From CAZIKB01 sp964539665 (GTDB lineage: Bacteria; Zhuqueibacterota; Zhuqueibacteria; Oceanimicrobiales; Oceanimicrobiaceae), in NCBI GenBank assembly GCA_964539665.1, contig CAZIKB010000048.1:1-45505 (forward strand): a stretch of 45,505 bases of DNA, written 5' to 3'. Position 1 is the stretch's first letter; the number at the start of each line of letters is the position of its first letter. Shown here in pieces: positions 32,607 to 41,707 of the stretch. A program made the position numbers and the translations under genes. The notes beneath the pieces are model-generated. The model was not told the DNA's origin, did no database searches, and saw nothing but the letters and a program-made list of their open reading frames with translations.

Positions 32607-35600
32607 ATGAAAAGATATGTCAATAGAATTTCAAGCAATCTAATGGGGAGAAAGTTTTTTGTGTTAAATGTATGTATTGCATGCACTATTTTTTTGATTG
32701 CCTCAGTTTCGTTTGCTCAACAGCTTGACATGGAAAAGTTAAAAGGTATGACACCGCGAAATATCGGTCCTGCTGGAATGAGCGGGCGGGTAGCGGCAAT
32801 TGATGCTGCACCTGGCAACCCTGACCTCATCTACGTTGGCGCGGCTTCCGGTGGTTTGTGGAAATCCACCAGCGGCGGCATTGCCTGGGAGCCTGTTTTC
32901 GATGATCAGCCTGTGCCTTCAATCGGGGCGATAGCGATTGATCCGAATAATACAGATGTTGTCTGGGTGGGCACTGGAGAAGGAAATCCGCGAAATAGCG
33001 CGGCGGTCGGCAACGGCATTTTCAAAACCCTTGATGGCGGCAGAAGCTGGACCTTTCTCGGGCTTGAAAAAACCGAACGTATTAATCGGATCCATATTAA
33101 TCCACAAAATACTGACGAGGTCTATGCTGCTGCAATGGGGACTGCCTGGAATGAAAATCCCGAGCGAGGTGTGTTTAAAACGACCGACGGCGGCAAGACC
33201 TGGGAAAAAATATTGTATGTGGATGCCAAAACCGGTGCAGCCGATTTGGTGTTGGATCCAGAAAATCCGAGTAAATTGATTGCTGCAATGTGGGAGTACC
33301 GACGCTGGCCCTGGTTTTTCAAATCGGGTGGACCCGGTTCCGGGATTTATGTGACTTATGACGGCGGGCAAACCTGGAAAAAACGCACCGATAAAGACGG
33401 GCTGCCAAAAGGTGATTTGGGCCGAACTGGACTAGCCATCTCCAGAAGCAATCCTAAGGTTGTTTATGCCCTGGTTGAAGCTAAAAAGAACGGATTATAC
33501 CGGTCCGATGATGGTGGATTCAAGTGGCGGAAAATTAATGATTCAGAAAATGTCAATCCACGGCCATTCTATTATGCTGACATTCGTGTCGATCCCAAAA
33601 ATGAAAACCGTATTTACAGTCTGCATGGCCGATTAAACGTTAGCGAAGATGGCGGCAAGACGTTTAAGACCGTTGTGGAGTCTCGAGAGATTCACGGTGA
33701 CCACCATGCACTATGGATTCATCCGGATGATCCCTCGTTTTTAATCAATGGAAATGATGGCGGAGTAGCTATTTCCAGGGATATGGGCGAAAACTGGCGT
33801 TTTATCGAGAACCTGCCTTTTGCTCAGTTTTACCACATTAATATTGACATGGAAACCCCGTACAATGTCTACGGCGGTTTGCAGGATAACGGTTCATGGC
33901 GCGGCCCAAGCCAGGTGTTAACTTCCAGAAACGGTATTCTAAATCTTTTCTGGGCCAGAGTTAGCGGTGGTGACGGATTCGCAACTTTGCCAGACATGAG
34001 CAATCCTGCTCGATTCGGTTACAGTATGTCACAGGGTGGAAATCTTAGCCGATTTGACCTGGTGACAGGCGAACGTAAAGTGATTAAACCGGCGCATCCG
34101 GATGGCATTTTTCTTCGCTTCAACTGGAATGCGGCCATTGCGCAGGATCCATTTGACACGAAGACGATTTATTATGGCAGCCAATTTGTCCATAGGAGCA
34201 CTGATCGGGGTGAATCCTGGAATATCATCAGCCCGGACTTAACCACTAACGATCCCACGAAACAAAACCAGATTGAAAGCGGCGGAATTACTTATGATGC
34301 CACAGGAGCAGAAAATAATACTACGATTCTGACCATAGCACCGAGTACGCTTGAGCAGGGTGTCATCTGGGTCGGCACCGACGACGGTAATGTTCAGCTC
34401 ACTCGTGATAGTGGCCAAACCTGGACCAATGTCGCTAAAAACATCAAAGGTGTGCCGAAAGCAACTTATGTGCCGCACATTGAGCCTTCGAAATTCAATG
34501 ATGCCGAAGCCTTTGTGGTCTTTGACGATCATCGCCGCAGCAACTGGACGACCTACGTTTATAAAACCACAGATTATGGCAAATCCTGGAAAAGTTTGGT
34601 TGCCAAGGATCTCACTGGTTTTGTGCATGTTGTCGAACAGGATCCTGTTGAGCCAAATCTGCTTTTTGTCGGAACAGAGTTTGGTTTACATGTGAGTATC
34701 GATGGCGGTAAGAATTGGACAAAATGGACGCAGGGTTTTCCGACCGCTCCTGTTCGTGCGCTGATTGTACATCCGCGGGAACACGACCTTGTGATTGGTA
34801 CGCACGGCCGGGCTGCCTGGATTTTGGACGACATTCGGCCGTTAAGAGCTATGGCACGAGAGGGTATCAGCATTCTTGATAAACCACTGCATATCTTCGA
34901 AATTGCAGATGCGGCCCAATACATAACCAAAGAACCAAATGGGCTGCGTGGACCCGGTCATGCCGAATTTTTTGGTGATAATCGCCCGTATGGCGCTTTA
35001 ATCACATATGTTTTAAATACTGCCCAGGAATCAAATGACGCAAGCAATGAAAATAAAAAAGATGAAAAGGTTAAGATTGAGATTCTGGATAGCAGCGGTA
35101 AAGTGATTCGCACGATGAAGGAGAATGTGATTTCTGGTTTGAACCGGATGGCCTGGGAATTGAAACAGAAAGCATTTCGTAATCCCTCGCGGCCAAAACC
35201 TAAACCAGATGCGAAGGAGAATTCAGGAGCCCGTGTACTCCCTGGAACTTACACAGTGAGAATCAGCTATAGCGATCAGCAGGAATCGACCAGAATCAAG
35301 GTTCTGTCCGATCCGCGTAAGGAAGTCACTATGGCGGATATGCAGGAAAAATACACCATGATTGAACGGGTCGGTGGTCATTTGGAACTTGCTGCAAATG
35401 CAATTGATCGTCTTAATAATACTAAAGAAGCCATAGACATTATTCAAAAGCGGATGAAAGAGCAGAATAGTCAGGGAGACAATTCTTTAGCAAAACAAAG
35501 CAAGGCCATGAAAGATTCAATTAAAAGCCTGGTTGAGCTCATCAACCAAAAGAAGGTTCAGGGGATAAGACGTGATACAGAAATAGCGGGCGCCCGGCTT

Positions 35601-35807
35601 TCAATGGTTTCTCGCTCACTGCAGTCTTCCTGGGATGCACCTACACAGGCCGAGAAAATAAACCTGAAGTATGCAGTGGAGAAGCTCGAAGCAGCTCTGA
35701 CTAAAATCAACCGTTTCTATGAAAGCGTTTTCCCGGAATATGAAAAAGCAGTTAATGCGGCAGGATTCAAACTCTTTGAAACTTATGAACGGTTGACGGT
35801 TAAATAG
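32607..35807 (+). CDS. Large secreted sortilin/VPS10-like BNR-repeat propeller protein
   Basis: GGAGGG precedes ATG 32607, and residues 1-38 form a signal peptide (FFVLNVCIACTIFLIASVSF, AQ). Residues about 45-760 contain repeated Asp-box blades (GGLWKSTSGGIAWEP, GIFKTLDGGRSWTF, GVFKTTDGGKTWEK, GIYVTYDGGQTWKK, GLYRSDDGGFKWRK, FVHRSTDRGESWNI, NVQLTRDSGQTWTN, YVYKTTDYGKSWKS and LHVSIDGGKNWTKW), typical of the sortilin/VPS10-type WD40/YVTN/BNR-like proteins common in FCB and acidobacterial genomes. GDHHALWIHPDDPSFLINGN, DGGVAISRD is a conserved core of that family. The last 250 residues hold an Ig-like region (PGTYTVRISYSDQQESTRIK) and a helical tail (about 910-1066). There is no T9SS sorting domain. 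It is often annotated as a glycosyl hydrolase, but activity is unproven. It stands alone between long intergenic regions. Confidence 0.85.
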   Translation: MKRYVNRISSNLMGRKFFVLNVCIACTIFLIASVSFAQQLDMEKLKGMTPRNIGPAGMSGRVAAIDAAPGNPDLIYVGAASGGLWKSTSGGIAWEPVFDDQPVPSIGAIAIDPNNTDVVWVGTGEGNPRNSAAVGNGIFKTLDGGRSWTFLGLEKTERINRIHINPQNTDEVYAAAMGTAWNENPERGVFKTTDGGKTWEKILYVDAKTGAADLVLDPENPSKLIAAMWEYRRWPWFFKSGGPGSGIYVTYDGGQTWKKRTDKDGLPKGDLGRTGLAISRSNPKVVYALVEAKKNGLYRSDDGGFKWRKINDSENVNPRPFYYADIRVDPKNENRIYSLHGRLNVSEDGGKTFKTVVESREIHGDHHALWIHPDDPSFLINGNDGGVAISRDMGENWRFIENLPFAQFYHINIDMETPYNVYGGLQDNGSWRGPSQVLTSRNGILNLFWARVSGGDGFATLPDMSNPARFGYSMSQGGNLSRFDLVTGERKVIKPAHPDGIFLRFNWNAAIAQDPFDTKTIYYGSQFVHRSTDRGESWNIISPDLTTNDPTKQNQIESGGITYDATGAENNTTILTIAPSTLEQGVIWVGTDDGNVQLTRDSGQTWTNVAKNIKGVPKATYVPHIEPSKFNDAEAFVVFDDHRRSNWTTYVYKTTDYGKSWKSLVAKDLTGFVHVVEQDPVEPNLLFVGTEFGLHVSIDGGKNWTKWTQGFPTAPVRALIVHPREHDLVIGTHGRAAWILDDIRPLRAMAREGISILDKPLHIFEIADAAQYITKEPNGLRGPGHAEFFGDNRPYGALITYVLNTAQESNDASNENKKDEKVKIEILDSSGKVIRTMKENVISGLNRMAWELKQKAFRNPSRPKPKPDAKENSGARVLPGTYTVRISYSDQQESTRIKVLSDPRKEVTMADMQEKYTMIERVGGHLELAANAIDRLNNTKEAIDIIQKRMKEQNSQGDNSLAKQSKAMKDSIKSLVELINQKKVQGIRRDTEIAGARLSMVSRSLQSSWDAPTQAEKINLKYAVEKLEAALTKINRFYESVFPEYEKAVNAAGFKLFETYERLTVK

Positions 35808-35830
35808 TGTAAAGTCATCTGAGAATCAAT

Positions 35831-35862
35831 ATTTAACCGCCAGGGTCGCAAAGTTCACAAAG
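35831..35862 (+). repeat. Short dispersed-repeat-like sequence
   Basis: The stretch from TTTAACCGCCAGGGTCGCAA to AAGTTCACAAAGAA, just after the stop at 35807, resembles purine-rich intergenic repeats of the form AACCGCxAAGxxCGCAAAG seen in several bacterial genomes. Only one copy is in this window, so the assignment rests on memory. Confidence 0.3.
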
Positions 35863-35923
35863 AATAATATTACTCATATTGATTCAGGCTGAAAATTTAA
35901 ATTGGTAATTTGTTGATATGATG

Positions 35924-35996
35924 TTATTGCGAACGATCCCGACTTTTATCGGAAGAGTGAAGCAATCTTAGTAATGAAGAGTGAGATTGCTTCACT
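35924..35996. repeat. REP-like palindrome with GAAGCAATCT arms
   Basis: AGTGAAGCAATCT (35956-35968) and AGATTGCTTCACT (35984-35996) are perfect inverted repeats around a 15-nt spacer. The preceding ATTGCGAACGATCCCGACTT resembles the common intergenic repeat that begins CATTGCGAGCGA and contains GAAGCAATCTC. The remainder of the region 35997-36345 is AT-rich and shows no gene; it presumably carries the promoter of the polysaccharide operon. Confidence 0.65.
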
Positions 35997-36345
35997 TAAA
36001 TACATAACGATAGGAGCGAAAGTTACTCGTTTTTGTTCAATCACTATTAATAACGGCTTCTTTGAAGAATTGAGGATATCCTTGATCACAATATTTCGAA
36101 CAATCACATTTCTTTTGATTGTATTTTCTTTAATTTGATTCCCATATTTCCTAATATCCTTATAACTCCATTTGCCATGATTGTAATGAAATGATGTCTT
36201 ATATTTTAAAGTAGGACATAAAAATGTTAGGTGCTGTTGCCGTGGATATAATCAGTTCATTACACTTAGTTCTATAATAAAATGTTTGTTTATTTCAAAT
36301 AATTAGGTTATTATTATAGAATTAAACGAAAGGTAAAAACCTGGT

Positions 36346-37914
36346 ATGAGTGAAAATCTAAATATTGCACATTTAGGAGCTGGCAACTGGGGAAAGAATA
36401 TCATCCGCAATTTATTTGCAATGGATTGTCTTGGTGTGATTTGTGATGTAAATCAAGAAACTGTGGGTAAATTTCAAAAACTTTATCCGAAGATTAAATG
36501 TACAACCAGCTTCGATGATGTATTCAGAAATCCTGCTTTTGACGCAGTTACTATTGCAACCCCCGCTGTGACACATTTTGAGCTGGTACAAAAAGCTCTA
36601 AAAGCCGGAAAAGATGTTTTTGTAGAAAAACCACTGGCTCTTAAACCAGAAGAAGGCGAGAAACTGGCTGAACTTGCTCGAAGCCAAAACAAGATTCTGA
36701 TGGTTGGCCACATACTTAGATATCATCCGGCCATTGAACGTATAAAAGAGCTGATTGAAAATGGAAGGTTGGGGAAGGTTGGCTATTGCTACTCCAACCG
36801 GCTGAATCTCGGAACAGTGAGAAAAGAAGAAAATATTTTATGGAGCTTTGCTCCGCATGATATTTCTATATTTAACTATTTATTAAATGGACCGCCAGAT
36901 GAAGTCAGCGCTTCCGGTGAAATTATCCTGCAGCCTGGAATCCACGATGTGACCCTTACTGTGCTGAAATGGCAGAGCGGGGTGATGGCACACATTTATC
37001 TGAGCTGGTTACATCCTTTTAAAGAACACCGGCTGGTTGTAGTAGGCGACAAAGCGATGCTGGTTTTCGATGATACTAAAGCGCAGGATAAACTGGTATT
37101 ATACGATAGAGGTATTGATTTTGTTAAGGGTGAACCCATTAAAAGAGATGAAAATGTCGAGACAATAGAATTTGCAAATACAGAACCCTTGCGAAATGAA
37201 ATGGAGCATTTCATAGCCTGTGTCCAAAAGCGAATCCAGCCAAAAACGGATGCGAATGAGGCGTTATCTGTTCTAAAGGTTCTGAAATTGGCACAGGACG
37301 CGATTGCAAAACCTACTGATACAATAGAATCCATTGAACAGGTTGAATATTATTCTCATCCCAAAGCTGTTATTGATCCAGGGGCAGAGATAGGAAAAGG
37401 AACGAAAATTTGGCATTTTTCTCATATAATGTCTAAAGCCAGGTTGGGAGAAAAATGTAGCGTGGGACAGAACGTATTCATTGCAAATAATGTAAAAATC
37501 GGGAATAATGTAAAGATCCAAAACAACGTTTCAGTTTATGAAGGTGTGATTCTCGAAGATAATTGTTTTTGTGGGCCATCAATGGTTTTTACAAATGTTA
37601 AGAATCCGCGGTCAGCGATTGCTCGAAATACTGCGGAAGATTACTTATTCACGCATGTTAAAAAGGGGGCGACTCTGGGCGCAAATTGTACTATTATATG
37701 TGGAATAACTATTGGTGAAAACGCTTTTGTGGCGGCAGGTGCGGTGGTTACTAATGATGTTAAACCTTCAGCCCTTGTTGCGGGTGTACCAGCAAAACAA
37801 ATAGGCTGGATGTGTGACTGTGGGTTTAGACTTAAGGAAGGTAAAACTTACCTGAGTTGTAAGAGTTGCACCAATAAATACATTCTAAAAGACGACCGAT
37901 TAGAAACTGTATAG
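36346..37914 (+). CDS. Bifunctional Gfo/Idh/MocA 3-oxidoreductase and left-handed beta-helix N-acetyltransferase (WbpB-WbpD-type fusion)
   Basis: Residues 1-335 are a Gfo/Idh/MocA oxidoreductase: NIAHLGAGNWGKNIIRNLFA (NAD Rossmann motif), VTIATPAVTHFELVQKAL, DVFVEKPLAL (catalytic Lys in EKP) and MVGHILRYHPAIERI. Residues about 340-500 are a hexapeptide acyltransferase (VIDPGAEIGKGTKIWHFSHI, VGQNVFIANNVKIGNNVKIQ, GVILEDNCFCGPSMVFTNVK, GAVVTNDVKPSALVAGVPAK). The last 25 residues form a Cys-rich knuckle (CDCG, CKSC). In Pseudomonas WbpB and WbpD, or Bordetella WlbA and WlbB, are separate proteins that oxidise UDP-GlcNAcA at C3 and acetylate the 3-amino sugar on the way to UDP-ManNAc3NAcA. Here both are in one chain, and an epimerase of that route lies two genes on. 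It is the first gene of the polysaccharide operon. Confidence 0.88.
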   Translation: MSENLNIAHLGAGNWGKNIIRNLFAMDCLGVICDVNQETVGKFQKLYPKIKCTTSFDDVFRNPAFDAVTIATPAVTHFELVQKALKAGKDVFVEKPLALKPEEGEKLAELARSQNKILMVGHILRYHPAIERIKELIENGRLGKVGYCYSNRLNLGTVRKEENILWSFAPHDISIFNYLLNGPPDEVSASGEIILQPGIHDVTLTVLKWQSGVMAHIYLSWLHPFKEHRLVVVGDKAMLVFDDTKAQDKLVLYDRGIDFVKGEPIKRDENVETIEFANTEPLRNEMEHFIACVQKRIQPKTDANEALSVLKVLKLAQDAIAKPTDTIESIEQVEYYSHPKAVIDPGAEIGKGTKIWHFSHIMSKARLGEKCSVGQNVFIANNVKIGNNVKIQNNVSVYEGVILEDNCFCGPSMVFTNVKNPRSAIARNTAEDYLFTHVKKGATLGANCTIICGITIGENAFVAAGAVVTNDVKPSALVAGVPAKQIGWMCDCGFRLKEGKTYLSCKSCTNKYILKDDRLETV

Positions 37915-39246
37915 ATGAATCCTCATAGAAAAAAAGTTCTAATCATAACCTATTATTTCCCTCCCTCTGGTGGCGCCGGTGTGCAGAGGACGTTAAAATT
38001 TGTAAAATATTTAAGGGAGTCTGGTTGGGAGCCAGTTGTGCTGACGGTTCGGGATGCTGATTATCCGGCGTACGATGCATCCTTGTTTTCTGAAGTACCA
38101 GAAGGCGTGAAAGTCTATCGTTCGCGAATTATTGAACCGTATCGTCTGTACCGCAAGTTTACCGGCCGCAAGGCCAATGAATCGACAGACGTCGCCACAT
38201 TGACCTTAGGCAGTGAAGGAAAAAGAAAAATAACCGAGCGAATTTCTGAGTGGATTCGTTCGGTATTTTTTATTCCGGATGCCCGAGTCGGCTGGCTGAA
38301 TTACGCGGTTCGTATGGGAAAGGAAATTATACAAAATGAAAAAATTGATGTTCTTTTCTCTTCCGCGCCACCATATACCGCACATCTTATCGGTTTAAAA
38401 TTGTGTCGAGAATCTCAACTACCCTGGGTAGCTGATTTCCGCGATTCCTGGATTGGCTGGCTGTCCACACCGCAGTGGCGTCCAAAACTTTCAAGGTGGA
38501 TAGAGAACAGGATGGAAAACGCGGTTCTAAAAAATGCTAATAAAATAGTGAGCGTTTCCAAGGGAGTGAAATTCGATTTGCTTAGCCGTCATCCTGAACA
38601 GCAGGACGAGCGTTGGTATTTACTGCCAAATGGATATGATGCTGCTGATTTTGACTGTATTCAACCCTTGATGACAATTGACAAGCTGACGATTACTTAT
38701 GTCGGTTCATTATATGGCCCGCGCAATCCCGAGTATCTACTGCAAGCTTTGGAAACCTGGCAAAAGCAAGATTCTGCTTTACTCAACAAATTATTTTTTC
38801 GTATAATAGGTCGAATTGGCGAGCCTATTTTACAACGAATAAATTCCTCAACCGTGAGCAAGATATTCGAAATAATGCCATATATGTCGCACCAGAAATG
38901 CCTGTCATATCTGTTAGGAAGCGATATTTCCTTATTGATTATCGACGACGCCCCGGCAAATAGCGGTATTCTGACGGGCAAATTATTTGAATACATTGGC
39001 GTTGGAAATCCAATTCTGGCGCTTGCTCCTGAAGGCGAAGCAGCGGCTTTAATTCGCACAAACAAGTTAGGTTGGGTAGTGCCGCCAAACGATGTGAATG
39101 CCATTCAAAGTATTTTGCAATTGATTCTGGAAAGAAACAAACAGAGCGATGAAAAGTATCAAATTAATCCGGCTCTGCGAACAAGATTTGAAAGACGGAC
39201 CCAAACCAGAGAATTGGCTGAAATTCTGGACGGTTTACTTATGTAA
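37915..39246 (+). CDS. GT4-family glycosyltransferase
   Basis: ATG 37915 directly follows the TAG of the upstream gene, so the two are co-translated. The N-terminus KKVLIITYYFPPSGGAGVQR is the glycine-rich donor-binding start of the glycosyltransferase 4-like family. The acceptor half contains FSSAPPYTAHLIGLKLCRES and WVADFRDSWIGW. The C-terminal half contains ITYVGSLYGPRNPEYLLQAL, MPYMSHQKCLSYLLGSDISL and SGILTGKLFEYIGVGNPILA, the latter being the region that holds the donor nucleotide-sugar (K and E of KLFEY). The length of 443 is normal. It has no signal peptide and probably works at the inner face of the membrane, adding a sugar to the lipid-linked repeat unit. The sugar cannot be deduced. 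Confidence 0.88.
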   Translation: MNPHRKKVLIITYYFPPSGGAGVQRTLKFVKYLRESGWEPVVLTVRDADYPAYDASLFSEVPEGVKVYRSRIIEPYRLYRKFTGRKANESTDVATLTLGSEGKRKITERISEWIRSVFFIPDARVGWLNYAVRMGKEIIQNEKIDVLFSSAPPYTAHLIGLKLCRESQLPWVADFRDSWIGWLSTPQWRPKLSRWIENRMENAVLKNANKIVSVSKGVKFDLLSRHPEQQDERWYLLPNGYDAADFDCIQPLMTIDKLTITYVGSLYGPRNPEYLLQALETWQKQDSALLNKLFFRIIGRIGEPILQRINSSTVSKIFEIMPYMSHQKCLSYLLGSDISLLIIDDAPANSGILTGKLFEYIGVGNPILALAPEGEAAALIRTNKLGWVVPPNDVNAIQSILQLILERNKQSDEKYQINPALRTRFERRTQTRELAEILDGLLM

Positions 39247-39320
39247 ATGGCTGCAATGTTCTATTGTTACGATTCAAACCATCCGACAATTGAGCAATGG
39301 AACGATAGAAGAAGATAACA

Positions 39321-40580
39321 ATGAAATTAAAAGTGTTTTTAGTATCTGGCGCACGACCAAACTTCATGAAGATTGCTCCTATATATTTCGAAATGAAAAA
39401 GCAACCACTTGCTTTTGAACCGGTTATCGTCCATACTGGTCAGCACTATGACGAAAACATGTCCAGGGTGTTTTTTGATGATCTGGAGCTGCCCCGTCCC
39501 GATATTTATTTGGATGTAGGCTCAGGAAGTCATGCAGAACAGACTGCAGAAATAATCAGACGATTTGAGCCGCAATTAAACAAGCACAGACCCGATCTGG
39601 TCATTGTAGTAGGCGATGTAAATTCGACTATTGCCTGTGCTCTGACTGCGATAAAAATTCGATTTCCTTCTGATAGATTAACCGAGTTGTGGACGCGATA
39701 TGATGCCTATTTAAATACTCATGAAACTGCACGGTCTGATACAGCAACACAAATGAAGCAGATTCGTGCTCATGAGGCGCCGATAATTGCACATGTAGAA
39801 GCTGGCGAACGCAGCTTTGATTTTAGCATGCCCGAGGAAATTAATCGTGTGACTACCGACGTTCTGTCTGATATCTTGTTCACAACCTGCAGTGATGCGG
39901 ATAAGCATTTGATTGAGGAAGGCGCTGATTCCCGCAAAATATATTGTGTGGGCAACATTATGATTGATTCATTGCAAAAAAATCTTGAGAAAGCCTCGAA
40001 TTCTAATATACTTAATGAGTTAAATAGTAATCATCTTCCCGAACATTTCCAGCCAATCAAAGCGGGCGATTTTGCCCTGGCAACCTTGCATCGTGCCGGC
40101 AATGTAGATGATCCTGCGAAGCTGACCATGATTCTTGCCGCACTTCTAAGAGTAAGTGCAATTTTGCCAGTTCTTTTCCCAATGCATCCACGAACCCGAA
40201 AATTGCTGGAAAACCATGAGGGGGAATTACTCAAACAAATACTTGAAAGTCAAATACTCATTGCAGAGCCACTGGGTTATCTGGACTTTTTGCATTTACA
40301 AACAAAGGCTTGTTTTGTCCTGACAGATTCTGGCGGCGTGCAGGTCGAAACCAGTTACCTCGGAATTCCGTGCTTAACACTTCGTCCCAACACAGAATGG
40401 CAAATTACCATCAGAGAAGGCACAAATGAGCTTGTACCAATGAATGAAGAGGCAATTGTTCATGCCGCCAAAAGAGCGTTCAGGCGGGAAGACCGGCAAC
40501 CTGCCAAGATTAAAAATTGGGATGGCGGGACGGCTGATAGGATTGTGAATATTCTTAGAAAGTTTTTTCAAATGATATGA
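39321..40580 (+). CDS. UDP-N-acetylglucosamine 2-epimerase family enzyme (WecB/WbpI type) with an internal insertion
   Basis: The protein has the WecB-type motifs SGARPNFMKIAPI (residues 9-21), VHTGQHYDENMS, VVGDVNSTIACALTA, HVEAGERSFDFSMPEEINR, ATLHRAGNVDD, LTDSGGVQVETSYLGIPCLT and LRPNTEWQITIREGTNELV. Normal members read CALTAxKLGIPVAHVEAG; here K112 and H158 are separated by about 38 extra residues (DRLTELWTRYDAYLNTHETA, then RSDTATQMKQIRAHE). The insertion keeps the frame and is mostly helical. The family interconverts UDP-GlcNAc and UDP-ManNAc or, for WbpI/WlbD, their 2,3-diacetamido uronic forms; the nearby oxidoreductase-acetyltransferase fusion favours the latter. It starts 74 bp after the GT4 gene and its stop overlaps the next start by 4 bp (ATGA). 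Confidence 0.88.
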   Translation: MKLKVFLVSGARPNFMKIAPIYFEMKKQPLAFEPVIVHTGQHYDENMSRVFFDDLELPRPDIYLDVGSGSHAEQTAEIIRRFEPQLNKHRPDLVIVVGDVNSTIACALTAIKIRFPSDRLTELWTRYDAYLNTHETARSDTATQMKQIRAHEAPIIAHVEAGERSFDFSMPEEINRVTTDVLSDILFTTCSDADKHLIEEGADSRKIYCVGNIMIDSLQKNLEKASNSNILNELNSNHLPEHFQPIKAGDFALATLHRAGNVDDPAKLTMILAALLRVSAILPVLFPMHPRTRKLLENHEGELLKQILESQILIAEPLGYLDFLHLQTKACFVLTDSGGVQVETSYLGIPCLTLRPNTEWQITIREGTNELVPMNEEAIVHAAKRAFRREDRQPAKIKNWDGGTADRIVNILRKFFQMI

Positions 40581-41707
40581 AAATAGCAATTATAAGTCCG
40601 GATTATCCATCGGAGAACTCAAGCTCATTTGCATTTGTACATGTGAGAGCAAAATTTTATCAAGAATTTGGACAGGCAGTTGAAGCCTTTATCTTGAGCG
40701 ATAAAGAAATACACTATCAATTTGAAGGTATTTCAATTCACAAGATTTTAAATAAATCTTTTTCAGCTCAAATATGTAAATATAATCCGGATATCCTTGC
40801 CGTCCATTATCCAACTTTTTGGATGATTCCGGTTATTCAAAAATTAAATTACCCTACCGTAGTTTGGATTTTAGGACACGAAATTTTATGGTCGTGCCGG
40901 CTGCTTTCTTCAAGAAGCTATCTGGATTGGCTGAAAAAAAGAATCGTTCTGTTTCCAAGACTGATCGTTCAAATGTATTTAATTCGTAACTTCCTGAAAG
41001 AGGCGGACAGTTGTGTGTTTGTCTCAAACTGGCTGCTAAAGGCTGCTGAAAAACATTTAGTAAGTGAATTTACAAATGTATCAGTGATACCAAATCCAGT
41101 GGATACAAAGCTTTTTAAATATCAACAGCCAAAGGACATTGATAAAGGTATATCGGTGCGAAGTCTCGAGCGCTCTGTATATGGACTTGATATAGCAATT
41201 AAAGCATTCGCAAAATTTGAAATGGCAAGTCTTACTATTTATGGCAGGGGACAGTTTTTAAAAAAATATACAAAGATGATTGGGAAATATAAATCTAATT
41301 CAACAATGCGGGCGGAACATATTGCTCATGAAAAGCTGTCTGAACTTTATCATCGATTTGGTTTTTTTGTTGCACCCAGTCGGGAGGAAACTCAGGGACT
41401 GGCTATGTGCGAAGCGATGGCATGCGGCCATCCAGTAGTTGCCAGCAGGGTGGGAGGAATTCCGGAGTTTGTTCGCGATGGAGTGGATGGTTATCTCGTA
41501 CCACCAAATAATCCAAAGGCTTTAAGGGAGGCAGTTGTAAGATTATTGTCAGATAAAAAGAGATTTTTTGAAATGTCCAGGAATGCACGAAGACATATTG
41601 AATTGGTTTGTGGCGCTGAAGCTATTACTGAGCGAGAATTGAGCGTGATGGAAAAAGCACAAATGAGAAATCAAGAATGGCAGTTATTATTAACGAAAAC
41701 ATTATGA
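40577..41707 (+). CDS. GT4-family glycosyltransferase
   Basis: The start overlaps the preceding TGA by 4 bp, typical of translational coupling. The N-terminus is MKIAIISPDYPSENSSSFAF, and IWILGHEILWSC-like and CVFVSNWLLKAAEKH follow in the acceptor half. The C-terminal Rossmann half has SVIPNPVDTKLF, LYHRFGFFVAPSREETQGLA and MCEAMACGHPVVASRVGGIP (E-x7-E catalytic segment in EETQGLAMCE), then EFVRDGVDGYLVPPNNPKAL. The length is 376. No membrane helix is seen. As part of the locus it should transfer one sugar of the polysaccharide repeat; the donor and linkage are unknown. Confidence 0.9.
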   Translation: MKIAIISPDYPSENSSSFAFVHVRAKFYQEFGQAVEAFILSDKEIHYQFEGISIHKILNKSFSAQICKYNPDILAVHYPTFWMIPVIQKLNYPTVVWILGHEILWSCRLLSSRSYLDWLKKRIVLFPRLIVQMYLIRNFLKEADSCVFVSNWLLKAAEKHLVSEFTNVSVIPNPVDTKLFKYQQPKDIDKGISVRSLERSVYGLDIAIKAFAKFEMASLTIYGRGQFLKKYTKMIGKYKSNSTMRAEHIAHEKLSELYHRFGFFVAPSREETQGLAMCEAMACGHPVVASRVGGIPEFVRDGVDGYLVPPNNPKALREAVVRLLSDKKRFFEMSRNARRHIELVCGAEAITERELSVMEKAQMRNQEWQLLLTKTL

